From contig JBGSKO010000188.1 of NCBI GenBank assembly GCA_041741155.1, positions 68,596 through 132,595 on the forward strand: a stretch of 64,000 nucleotides of DNA, read 5' to 3'. This DNA comes from M3007 sp041741155 (GTDB lineage: Bacteria > Bacteroidota > Bacteroidia > Chitinophagales > Saprospiraceae). The notes beneath the pieces are model-generated. The model saw nothing but the letters and a program-made list of their open reading frames with translations, had not been told where the DNA came from and searched no databases. Each line of letters opens with the position of its first letter. The stretch's first letter is position 1. Made by a program: the position numbers and the translations under genes. Positions 52,421 through 59,640 of the stretch are shown piece after piece.

Positions 52421-52815
52421 GAATTTTTTATCTGACTCGCAAGGACATCATCCAAATCCACGAGGATGCTATCCTTGATTCGGGAGGTGGAAATGGAATG
52501 CGAGATGGAGCAGGTATCGAATCCGCCATTGCTGCTCCACAAACTGTTTATTTTGGGCAAGAACAGTACCCTTCAATTGCAGCGAAGGCTGCCATTTTAT
52601 GTTTTGAACTCGTAACACAGCACCCCTTCATTGATGGGAACAAACGAGTAGGGCACAGCGCGATGGCCAACTTTCTATATATGAATGGCCACATAATTGA
52701 TGCTAATGACGACGAGCAGGAAACCATCATCCTCCGCGTCGCCGCCGGCGAAATGACCAAAGAATCCTTTACCGAATGGGTACAATCAAAAATTAAACCC
52801 GTCGAACCAGCATAA
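52417..52815 (+). CDS. doc: Doc/Fic-family toxin
   Basis: A 132-residue Doc-type Fic protein with the catalytic motif HPFIDGNKRVGH (H-x-F-x-x-G-N-K-R). In Doc toxins this motif phosphorylates EF-Tu and stops translation; other Fic proteins add AMP. The N-terminal YLTRKDIIQIHEDAI segment is typical of Doc. The motif is intact, so the toxin is probably active. A 68-nt spacer with a short repeat follows before nuoI. Confidence 0.9.
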   Translation: MRIFYLTRKDIIQIHEDAILDSGGGNGMRDGAGIESAIAAPQTVYFGQEQYPSIAAKAAILCFELVTQHPFIDGNKRVGHSAMANFLYMNGHIIDANDDEQETIILRVAAGEMTKESFTEWVQSKIKPVEPA

Positions 52816-52842
52816 ACTACAACTCGAACCTTGACCGATGTG

Positions 52843-52876
52843 CGACTCATCGTTCATCACTCATCGCTCATCACTA
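52843..52876 (+). repeat. Short CATC-rich repeat upstream of nuoI
   Basis: Tandem units of about 14 nt (CTCATCGTTCATCA, CTCATCGCTCATCA) end 8 nt before the nuoI ATG. There is no inverted arm. Confidence 0.75.
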
Positions 52877-52883
52877 ACATAAA

Positions 52884-53450
52884 ATGCAACCACTAACTAC
52901 CCGCTCCAAACTCGTCGTCCACAAGGAGATGAATTTCTGGGAGCGTATCTATTTGCCGGCAATTTTCAAGGGAATGTGGACCACGCTGAAACACTTCCTT
53001 CGGGTCGTTTTTGGCAAGTCCAACACCGTCCGTTACCCGGAAGTGAAGCGCCCGATGGCGCCCGTATGGCGCGGCTGGCACGTGCTCAAGCGCGACGACG
53101 AAGGTCGCGAACGCTGCACCGCCTGCGGCCTGTGCGCCGTGGCTTGTCCGGCAGAAGCCATCACGATGGAAGCCGCCGAACGGGAAAAAGGCGAGGAGAA
53201 ACAGTACCGCGAAGAGAAGTACGCCGCCGTGTACGAAATCAATATGCTGCGCTGTATCTTCTGCGGCCTGTGCGAGGAAGCCTGCCCGAAAGAGGCTATT
53301 TTCCTCACCGACCGCATCGTACCGAGCGACTACGTGCGCCAAAACTTCATTTTTGGCAAAGACCTGCTCGTGGAAGGCACGGAGCCTGAAACCCGCATTG
53401 ACGTGACCAAGCGCCAGAAACACCTCACCGAGAAGCAACCAGCCGTATGA
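52884..53450 (+). CDS. nuoI: NADH-quinone oxidoreductase subunit I
   Basis: The 23-kDa subunit with two 4Fe-4S clusters (N6a and N6b), 188 residues. Both ferredoxin motifs are complete: RCTACGLCAVACPAEAI and RCIFCGLCEEACPKEAI. The N-terminal amphipathic region (WERIYLPAIFKGMWTTLKHF) seats it on the membrane arm. The stop overlaps nuoJ by 4 nt. Confidence 0.96.
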   Translation: MQPLTTRSKLVVHKEMNFWERIYLPAIFKGMWTTLKHFLRVVFGKSNTVRYPEVKRPMAPVWRGWHVLKRDDEGRERCTACGLCAVACPAEAITMEAAEREKGEEKQYREEKYAAVYEINMLRCIFCGLCEEACPKEAIFLTDRIVPSDYVRQNFIFGKDLLVEGTEPETRIDVTKRQKHLTEKQPAV

Positions 53451-53947
53451 GCCTGACCGTATTTTCAATCCTGGGATTGGCATCCGTGATATTTGCCCTG
53501 CTCATGGTTTTCACGAAAAACCCGGTGCGCAGCGTGATTTTCCTGATCCTGACCTTCTTTTCCATTGCCGGGCAGTACGTGCTGCTGAACGCGCAGTTTC
53601 TCGCCGTGGTGCACATCATCGTGTATGCCGGGGCTGTCATGGTGCTGTTCCTGTTCGTACTCATGCTGCTCAACCTGAATGCCGAAGCCGAACCCCGGCA
53701 AACCGACCGCTGGAAACTCGGCGCGGCCATCGCCGCCGGTATGCTGCTGGTGACCATCGTGGGCGCCTTGCGCGGCGGCATTCAGATCACCGTGCCGGCA
53801 GAAACAAACCCGCAGGTCGGCTTAGTGCAAAACCTCGGCAAAGTGCTGTTCACCGACTTTGTAGTACCCTTCGAAATTGCCGGCATCCTGTTTTTGGCGG
53901 CGATGGTTGGGGCGGTGCTGCTGGCGAAGAGAGACGTAAAAATTTAA
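53447..53947 (+). CDS. nuoJ: NADH-quinone oxidoreductase subunit J
   Basis: Membrane subunit (ND6), 166 residues with five helices; VVHIIVYAGAVMVLFLFVLMLLN is the ND6 signature with the pi-bulge helix used in proton coupling. It overlaps nuoI by 4 nt and precedes nuoK by 10 nt. This I-J-K run is the only part of the operon without inserted DNA. Confidence 0.94.
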   Translation: MSLTVFSILGLASVIFALLMVFTKNPVRSVIFLILTFFSIAGQYVLLNAQFLAVVHIIVYAGAVMVLFLFVLMLLNLNAEAEPRQTDRWKLGAAIAAGMLLVTIVGALRGGIQITVPAETNPQVGLVQNLGKVLFTDFVVPFEIAGILFLAAMVGAVLLAKRDVKI

Positions 53948-53957
53948 AATCCAAACC

Positions 53958-54278
53958 ATGCTCGACGTAATCAAAACCGTCCCCATCGAATACTATGTCT
54001 GGCTCAGTTCCGTGCTGTTTTGCATCGGCGTGTTCGGCGTACTTATCCGTCGAAACGCTATCGTGGTGCTCATGTGCGTGGAGCTTATGCTGAATGCCGT
54101 GAACCTGCTGCTGGCAGCTTTTTCTACTTATCTGTCCGACGCGCAAGGGCAAATCATGGTGTTTTTCATCATGGTCGTGGCCGCAGCGGAAGCGGCGGTT
54201 GGATTGGGAATTCTGGTGATGATTTTCCGGAACACGAAGTCCACGGATATTTATTTACTGGATAAACTCCGGAACTAG
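53958..54278 (+). CDS. nuoK: NADH-quinone oxidoreductase subunit K
   Basis: Membrane subunit (ND4L), 106 residues and three helices. The two conserved membrane glutamates are seen in MCVELMLNAVNLLL and VVAAAEAAVGLGILV. FRNTKSTDIYLLDKL is the usual C-terminal tail. Confidence 0.95.
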   Translation: MLDVIKTVPIEYYVWLSSVLFCIGVFGVLIRRNAIVVLMCVELMLNAVNLLLAAFSTYLSDAQGQIMVFFIMVVAAAEAAVGLGILVMIFRNTKSTDIYLLDKLRN

Positions 54279-54317
54279 CCCCGTGTTCCTTCGTTTGTTA
54301 ACTTGAAATTTGATCTT

Positions 54318-54524
54318 ATGACAGTTGAACGAGTAAATAATGAAATTTTGATTCGGCTCCCTGCCTCCTTTGAAATGAAAAAGGTACAGGCAATCATTGA
54401 GTATTTCAGAATGCTGGAAATAGCTCGAAAAAACCTCGGTTCTGAAGATGAGGTAGCCGAACTTGCCCGAGAGGTTGACAAAAAATGGTGGGCAGCGAAT
54501 AAACAACGTTTTCTGAAGCAATGA
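54318..54524 (+). CDS. Antitoxin-like partner of the PIN toxin
   Basis: A 68-residue, charged, helical protein (ILIRLPASFEMKKVQAIIEYFRMLE, then EDEVAELAREVDKKWWAANKQRFL). It resembles other Bacteroidota small partners of PIN-family toxins, and overlaps the PIN gene by 4 nt. A TTG at 54303 would extend it by five residues; ATG 54318 is preferred. Confidence 0.7.
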   Translation: MTVERVNNEILIRLPASFEMKKVQAIIEYFRMLEIARKNLGSEDEVAELAREVDKKWWAANKQRFLKQ

Positions 54525-54961
54525 AGATAATCGTTGACAGCAACATACTCTTTAGCGCAGCGATTACCCCTTCAGGCAGAGTGGCCGAGCTGATGCATAA
54601 CCCCTCGTTCAGGCTTGAGCGGCTATGTTGCTATTACGCAATCATTGAACTTTTCAAACATCAAGCAAAAATCATTAGTCTCGCAAAAAACAACCCCGAA
54701 GACACAATTGAACTTCTTTACGGAATTATTCAGCAGCTCACCTTTGTAAACGAAGCGCTTATTTCCGAGTCGGCTTGGGTTTCCGCGCATGAGCTCACCA
54801 AGGATGTTGACAATCGGGATATTGCCCATGTTGCCCTGACAGTCCACACGCAAGACGGCTACCTTTGGACCGGCGACAAAAAACTCATTGCACACCTGCG
54901 GAAACTGAACTTTGAATTTGTCATCACGACGGATGAACTTTACCAACTTGTGAACCAATAA
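54521..54961 (+). CDS. PIN-domain toxin
   Basis: A 146-residue PIN-fold RNase. Acidic ligands: IIVDSNILFSAA (Asp), Glu in CCYYAIIELFKHQ, DVDNRDIAHVALTVHT (Asp pair) and GYLWTGDKKLIAHL. These form the usual PIN quartet, so it is probably functional. It differs from the VapC protein at 48234 and is nearer to the family of the broken PIN gene at 42963. Its TAA ends 1 nt before the nuoL ATG. Confidence 0.83.
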   Translation: MKIIVDSNILFSAAITPSGRVAELMHNPSFRLERLCCYYAIIELFKHQAKIISLAKNNPEDTIELLYGIIQQLTFVNEALISESAWVSAHELTKDVDNRDIAHVALTVHTQDGYLWTGDKKLIAHLRKLNFEFVITTDELYQLVNQ

Positions 54962-54962
54962 A

Positions 54963-56870
54963 ATGCAAACACTCATACCGCTCATCCCTTTCCTACCCCT
55001 TCTCGGCTTCGCCATCAACGGCCTGTATGGCCGGCGCATGTCGAAAACCGCCGTGGGCCTCATCGGCTCGGGCACACTGCTGGTATCGTTCCTGCTGAGC
55101 ATCGCTTGTTTCAATTCGGTATCCGCCTCCGGACCGATGCAAGTGGTGCTGTATAATTTCATCACGGTGGATAGTTTTCACGTGGATTTCTCCTTCCTCG
55201 TGGACCAACTTTCCGTGTGGATGATGCTGATCGTGACCGGCGTGGGCTTTCTCATCCACGTGTATTCCATCGGCTACATGCACGACGACGCGGGTTTTTG
55301 GAAGTTTTTTGCCTACCTCAACCTGTTCATTTTTTCGATGCTGCTGCTCGTCATGGGCGACAACCTCGTTATGCTGTTTTTCGGCTGGGAAGGCGTGGGC
55401 CTGTGCTCGTACCTGCTCATCGGCTTTTGGTACGAAAACCGCGAGTACGGCAAGGCTGCCCGCAAGGCGTTCATCATGAACCGCATCGGCGACCTTGGGC
55501 TGCTGCTCGGCATTTTTCTGATATTCAAAACATTCGGTTCGCTCAACTATGCCGACATTTTTGCCGGCATCGAAACGGTAAACCCTGACCCGGCCGTGGT
55601 GACGGCAATCTGCCTGCTGCTGTTCGTCGGCGCGATGGGCAAGAGCGCCCAGATTCCGCTCTACACGTGGCTGCCCGACGCCATGGCCGGCCCGACGCCG
55701 GTATCGGCGCTCATCCACGCGGCCACGATGGTGACCGCGGGTATCTACCTGGTGGCGCGCTGCCACCCGCTGTACAACCTCTCGCCCGACGCGCTGAACG
55801 TTGTGGCGCTCGTCGGTTTAGCCACGTCCATTTTTGCGGCGCTGATTGGCCTGCGGCAAAACGACATCAAAAAAGTGCTGGCCTACTCCACCGTGTCCCA
55901 ACTGGGGCTGATGTTTGTGGCGCTCGGCATGGGTGCATACACAACCGCTCTGTTCCACGTCACCACGCACGCATTTTTCAAAGCCCTGCTCTTCCTCGGC
56001 GCCGGTTCGGTGATCCACGCCATGGGTGGCGAACAGGACATCCGCAACATGGGTGGCCTGCGCAAGGCACTGCCGGTCACGTTCTGGGTGTTCCTCATTG
56101 GCACATTGGCTATCAGCGGTTTCCCCTTGCTGGCGGGCTTTTTTTCCAAAGATGAAATTTTCGCCAACACCTTCGCCGCAGGCGGCCAATGGTGGTGGAT
56201 TTTTGCTGCGGCGGGTGGGCTGCTCACGGCGATTTATATGAGCCGGCTGCTGTTTGTGACCTTCTTCGGCACATTTCGCGGCACGGAGGAACAAGGCCGA
56301 CACCTGCACGAAAGTCCGGCCGTAATGACGGTGCCGCTGATCGTGCTGGCGGTGCTTTCGGTGCTCGGCGGCTTTTTGAATGTACCGCATTTCCTGCACC
56401 TCGGCACCTCGCAGTGGATGGCCCATTTCCTGGAGCCGGTGGTGCAAAATGCCAATCTGCACCACGGCGGCGCGCCACACCACCTGTCGGAAAGCACCGA
56501 GTGGACGCTCATGCTGATCACTACATCGCTGGCGTTGGCCTTGATGGCGGCGGCATACTGGGTCTATGTGGTACGCCGCAGTTTGCCCGTAGCCGATACC
56601 GCGCAAACCGGTTTGACCAAAGTCTTGGCTAATAAATTTTACGTGGATGAATTTTACCAGTTCCTCTTCGTGCGCCCTGTCGAAAAACTCTCCCAGCTCC
56701 TGCACTACTACGCCGACATCTGGGCCCTTGACGGGCTTGTGAACGGCGTGGGTACGGGTGTGCAGCGCCTCGGCGCAGAGTTTCGGAAACTGCAAAACGG
56801 TAACATCGAGTACTACCTGCTGGGTATGGTTGTAGGGGCGGTGCTGCTGTTTTTGACGTTGTTTGTGTGA
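54963..56870 (+). CDS. nuoL: NADH-quinone oxidoreductase subunit L
   Basis: Antiporter-like membrane subunit (ND5), 635 residues, about 16 helices. Typical segments: FGWEGVGLCSYLLIGFWYE, FMNRIGDLGLLLGIFLIF-like helix, GKSAQIPLYTWLPDAMAGPTPVSALIHAATMV, and the long lateral helix near the C-terminus. The Lys/Glu of the proton channel lie in conserved context. It begins 1 nt after the PIN toxin. Confidence 0.96.
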   Translation: MQTLIPLIPFLPLLGFAINGLYGRRMSKTAVGLIGSGTLLVSFLLSIACFNSVSASGPMQVVLYNFITVDSFHVDFSFLVDQLSVWMMLIVTGVGFLIHVYSIGYMHDDAGFWKFFAYLNLFIFSMLLLVMGDNLVMLFFGWEGVGLCSYLLIGFWYENREYGKAARKAFIMNRIGDLGLLLGIFLIFKTFGSLNYADIFAGIETVNPDPAVVTAICLLLFVGAMGKSAQIPLYTWLPDAMAGPTPVSALIHAATMVTAGIYLVARCHPLYNLSPDALNVVALVGLATSIFAALIGLRQNDIKKVLAYSTVSQLGLMFVALGMGAYTTALFHVTTHAFFKALLFLGAGSVIHAMGGEQDIRNMGGLRKALPVTFWVFLIGTLAISGFPLLAGFFSKDEIFANTFAAGGQWWWIFAAAGGLLTAIYMSRLLFVTFFGTFRGTEEQGRHLHESPAVMTVPLIVLAVLSVLGGFLNVPHFLHLGTSQWMAHFLEPVVQNANLHHGGAPHHLSESTEWTLMLITTSLALALMAAAYWVYVVRRSLPVADTAQTGLTKVLANKFYVDEFYQFLFVRPVEKLSQLLHYYADIWALDGLVNGVGTGVQRLGAEFRKLQNGNIEYYLLGMVVGAVLLFLTLFV

Positions 56871-56882
56871 AGTCAAGACTCC

Positions 56883-56915
56883 AGACTTTCCAGGTTTTAA
56901 AAACCTGGAAAGTCT
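56883..56915. repeat. 15-bp palindrome with CCAGGTTT core
   Basis: Arms 56883-56897 and 56901-56915 (AGACTTTCCAGGTTT with complement) have a 3-nt loop. It shares the CCAGGTTT/AAACCTGG core with the palindrome at 19305 and lies 12 nt after the nuoL stop. Confidence 0.85.
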
Positions 56916-56955
56916 CCTTCCGTACCTGTCCACTCGATTTAAAGCATTAAAAAAT

Positions 56956-57342
56956 ATGATGACGCTTGCAAAATGGACCGTAATTTTTTTCGGGATATTC
57001 TTAATCACTGCTGGCTTTCTCATGCTTATTGCACCCAAGAAGACCGGCGATATTTTAAGAAAAGCAGGTAGTACTAATTTTATTAACTACGCCGAAATAA
57101 CCATCAGAATGATCCCTGCAGCCGGGATGGTTTGGTATGCACCGCTTTCCAAATATCCAGACTTTTTTAAAACGCTGGGCTGGTTTATGATCATCACTTC
57201 TTTGATACTTTACGTAGTTCCAAGAAAACTCCACCACAGGTATTCACTATGGTCTGCCGATATAATTAAACCCTTGTATTTCCAATTGATCTCCCCATTT
57301 TCAATGTTGTTTGGTGCAACACTTATTTACTGTGTGATTTAA
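56956..57342 (+). CDS. Small membrane protein between nuoL and nuoM
   Basis: A 128-residue protein with about four helices (WTVIFFGIFLITAGFLMLI, AGMVWYAPLSK, LGWFMIITSLILYVV, LISPFSMLFGATLIY). The family is not recognised; it is not a complex I subunit by sequence. It is AT-rich against nuoL and nuoM. The ATG at 56956 is chosen over the frame start at 56863, which overlaps nuoL and runs through the palindrome. It ends 7 nt before nuoM. Confidence 0.7.
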   Translation: MMTLAKWTVIFFGIFLITAGFLMLIAPKKTGDILRKAGSTNFINYAEITIRMIPAAGMVWYAPLSKYPDFFKTLGWFMIITSLILYVVPRKLHHRYSLWSADIIKPLYFQLISPFSMLFGATLIYCVI

Positions 57343-57349
57343 CTTAAAC

Positions 57350-58813
57350 ATGTCCTTTCTCCTCGTTCTCATCCCCTTCCTCGCGGCCCTTTCGCTGCTG
57401 CTCACCCGGGCACTCCCGGCGCGGAGCGTAGCTCTGGTAGCAGCGCTGGCCAATCTGGCTGTCACCGGTTTGCTGCTCGGCAGTTTCAACGGCGACGGGT
57501 CGTTCAACCACGAAATTAACGTGCCCTGGGTCGCCGCCGCCGGTATATCGTTTCACCTCGGGCTGGACGGCATTGGCATGTTGCTGGTATTGCTCACCAA
57601 CCTGCTGGCGCCGCTGATCATCCTGAGCAGTTTTGGCCGCGATTACGGTCTCGAAGGCCGCTACTACGGCCTGGTATTGCTCATGCTCGGAGCGCTTAAC
57701 GGCGTGTTTATGGCAATGGACGGGTTGCTGTTTTATATTTTTTACGAACTGGCGCTCATTCCGATCTACTTCATCTGCGCGATTTGGGGCGGCGAAAACC
57801 GCATCCGCGTGACGCTGAAATTTTTCATCTATACCTTCGTCGGGTCGCTGTTTATGCTGGTGGCGCTGCTGGCCGTTTATTTGAAAACACCCGCTATCAT
57901 TGAAACCGGAGCCGCACATTCCTTTGCCTGGGAAAACCTCGTGGCGGTGGAGCTCGACCCGACCACCGCGTGGTGGGTTATGCTCGGGTTCTTTCTCGCG
58001 TTTGCGGTAAAAATGCCGCTGTTTCCGTTTCACACCTGGCAACCCGACACGTACGTAAGCGCCCCCACGGGTGGCACCATGTTGCTATCCGGCATCATGC
58101 TAAAAATGGGCATCTACGGTATGGTACGCTGGATGGTACCGTTGGCCCCGGAAGCGCTGCACACCTGGGCGCCGGTATTTATCGGACTGGCAGTTTTCGG
58201 TATTGTGTACGCCAGCGTCATTGCGGTGAAACAAAGTGACTTGAAACGCCTGATTGCATATTCGTCCATCGCGCACGTAGGCCTTATTGCAGCGGGCGTG
58301 TTGGCGTGGAATAAAACCGGCGTACAGGGCAGCATGATCCAGATGCTCAGCCACGGGATCAATGTGGTGGGGCTGTTTTTTGTGGCCGATTTGCTGGAAC
58401 GCCGCCTGGGTTCGCGGGCACTGTTCGACATGGGCGGCATCGCGCGTTCGGCGCCGCGGCTGGCTACACTGTTCCTGATCGTGACGCTCGGCGCTATTGC
58501 CGTACCGCTCACCAACGGCTTTGTCGGCGAGTTTTTGCTGCTCAACGGCGTATGGAACTACAACAACTGGCTGGGAGCAGCCGCAGGACTCACGATTATA
58601 CTTGGGGCGGTGTACATGCTGCGGGCCTATGGATTGTCCATGTTCGGCGAGGCAAATCGCCAAACCGCTGCATTTGAAGATGTGAACACCCGGGAATTTT
58701 TGGTATTAGGCGTCGTAGCCGGCCTGGTGTTGCTCATCGGCTTTTTCCCGCAATGGGTATTGAATTTGACGGATGGCAGCGTGAACCGGATTTTGGGGGC
58801 GGTGCAGTTTTAG
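57350..58813 (+). CDS. nuoM: NADH-quinone oxidoreductase subunit M
   Basis: Antiporter-like membrane subunit (ND4), 487 residues, about 14 helices. Segments FYELALIPIYFICAIWGGENR and FAVKMPLFPFHTWQPDTYVSAPTGGTMLLSGIMLKMG carry the conserved Glu and Lys. LKRLIAYSSIAHVGL and NGFVGEFLLLNG are also typical. This is the last complex I gene seen; nuoN does not follow. Confidence 0.96.
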   Translation: MSFLLVLIPFLAALSLLLTRALPARSVALVAALANLAVTGLLLGSFNGDGSFNHEINVPWVAAAGISFHLGLDGIGMLLVLLTNLLAPLIILSSFGRDYGLEGRYYGLVLLMLGALNGVFMAMDGLLFYIFYELALIPIYFICAIWGGENRIRVTLKFFIYTFVGSLFMLVALLAVYLKTPAIIETGAAHSFAWENLVAVELDPTTAWWVMLGFFLAFAVKMPLFPFHTWQPDTYVSAPTGGTMLLSGIMLKMGIYGMVRWMVPLAPEALHTWAPVFIGLAVFGIVYASVIAVKQSDLKRLIAYSSIAHVGLIAAGVLAWNKTGVQGSMIQMLSHGINVVGLFFVADLLERRLGSRALFDMGGIARSAPRLATLFLIVTLGAIAVPLTNGFVGEFLLLNGVWNYNNWLGAAAGLTIILGAVYMLRAYGLSMFGEANRQTAAFEDVNTREFLVLGVVAGLVLLIGFFPQWVLNLTDGSVNRILGAVQF

Positions 58814-58906
58814 TCCGTTAATAAAGGTTTGGAATGCAGAACGTTGAGTTTGTGTCTGCACAGGCAATGCTTAACCGGCTATGACACATAGTGCTTGTTT
58901 AAGCCA

Positions 58907-58924
58907 TAGATTTGTGTAGATTTG
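58907..58924 (+). promoter_or_regulatory. Two overlapping-type -7 boxes ahead of the AraC gene
   Basis: TAGATTTG occurs twice, at 58907-58914 and 58917-58924, 10 nt apart, in a short direct repeat (TAGATTTGTG/TAGATTTGCA). The leader to the ATG at 58979 would be about 50-60 nt. Confidence 0.5.
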
Positions 58925-58978
58925 CAAATCTCAATTTTTTACCTGTGCCAAATGAGGCCGGGCGAATGGAGAAAATAC

Positions 58979-59539
58979 ATGAAACTCCACATCAAATATA
59001 TGGTCAGCCTCCGATGCAAAATGGTTGTAAAAGAGGAATTAGCACGTCTAGGGCTACATTATGCAGTACTTGACCTTGGAATGGTAGAGATACTGGAAGA
59101 CATAACCATTGAACAACGCGAACTGCTCCGATCAAGTCTGCTCCGATCAGGACTAGAATTACTGGATGATAAAAGAAGCATTTTGATCGAAAAGATAAAA
59201 AATGTGATCATCGAAATGATTCACTACGGGGATGAAATGCCCAGCGTAAATATCTCGGAATACATCAGTAAAAAACTTGGATACGATTACACTTACCTGT
59301 CCAATATTTTTTCTCAGGTCAAAGGCTCTACGATTCAGCAATTTATCATCTTGCACAAGATTGAGCGCGTGAAGGAATTGTTGCTTTACGACGAACTTAA
59401 TTTGACCGAGATTTCCTACAGAATGCACTACAGCAGCGTGGCGCACTTATCCAATCAATTCAAGAAAGTCACCGGTCTCACCCCCTCCCTTTACAAGAAA
59501 CAGAAACATACGCGCAAGGCAAATCTGGAAGATATTTAA
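58979..59539 (+). CDS. AraC-family transcriptional regulator
   Basis: A 186-residue regulator common in Bacteroidota. The N-terminal part (MKLHIKYMVSLRCKM, LGLHYAVLDLGMVEIL) is a small domain of about 85 residues with no known ligand. The AraC-type double helix-turn-helix (about 95-180) has LGYDYTYLSNIFSQVKGSTIQQF, LTEISYRMHYSSVAHLSNQFKKVTGLTPSLYK. The start at 58979 matches this subfamily; the frame is open to a TTG at 58922 inside the -7 box. It might regulate the nuo operon or the adjacent surface protein, but nothing in the sequence shows which. Confidence 0.88.
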   Translation: MKLHIKYMVSLRCKMVVKEELARLGLHYAVLDLGMVEILEDITIEQRELLRSSLLRSGLELLDDKRSILIEKIKNVIIEMIHYGDEMPSVNISEYISKKLGYDYTYLSNIFSQVKGSTIQQFIILHKIERVKELLLYDELNLTEISYRMHYSSVAHLSNQFKKVTGLTPSLYKKQKHTRKANLEDI

Positions 59540-59572
59540 GAGCGTGTTTGCAAAAGCGCTTTTGTAAAAACA

Positions 59573-59615
59573 AACAGGCCAATCGTCTCAATAAAAGCGA
59601 TTGGCCTGTTCTGTT
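59573..59615 (+). terminator. Probable bidirectional terminator
   Basis: A 13-bp perfect stem (59573-59585 and 59598-59610) is followed by CTGTTTATTTT on the plus strand and by GTTTTTAC on the minus strand. It sits between convergent genes. Confidence 0.75.
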
Positions 59616-59640
59616 TATTTTCAATGACCAAATAATACGT

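Noticed and set aside
55818..57038. 406-codon minus-strand frame opposite nuoL
   Set aside because: His/Gln/Arg-rich shadow of a GC-rich gene; nuoL on the other strand is certain.
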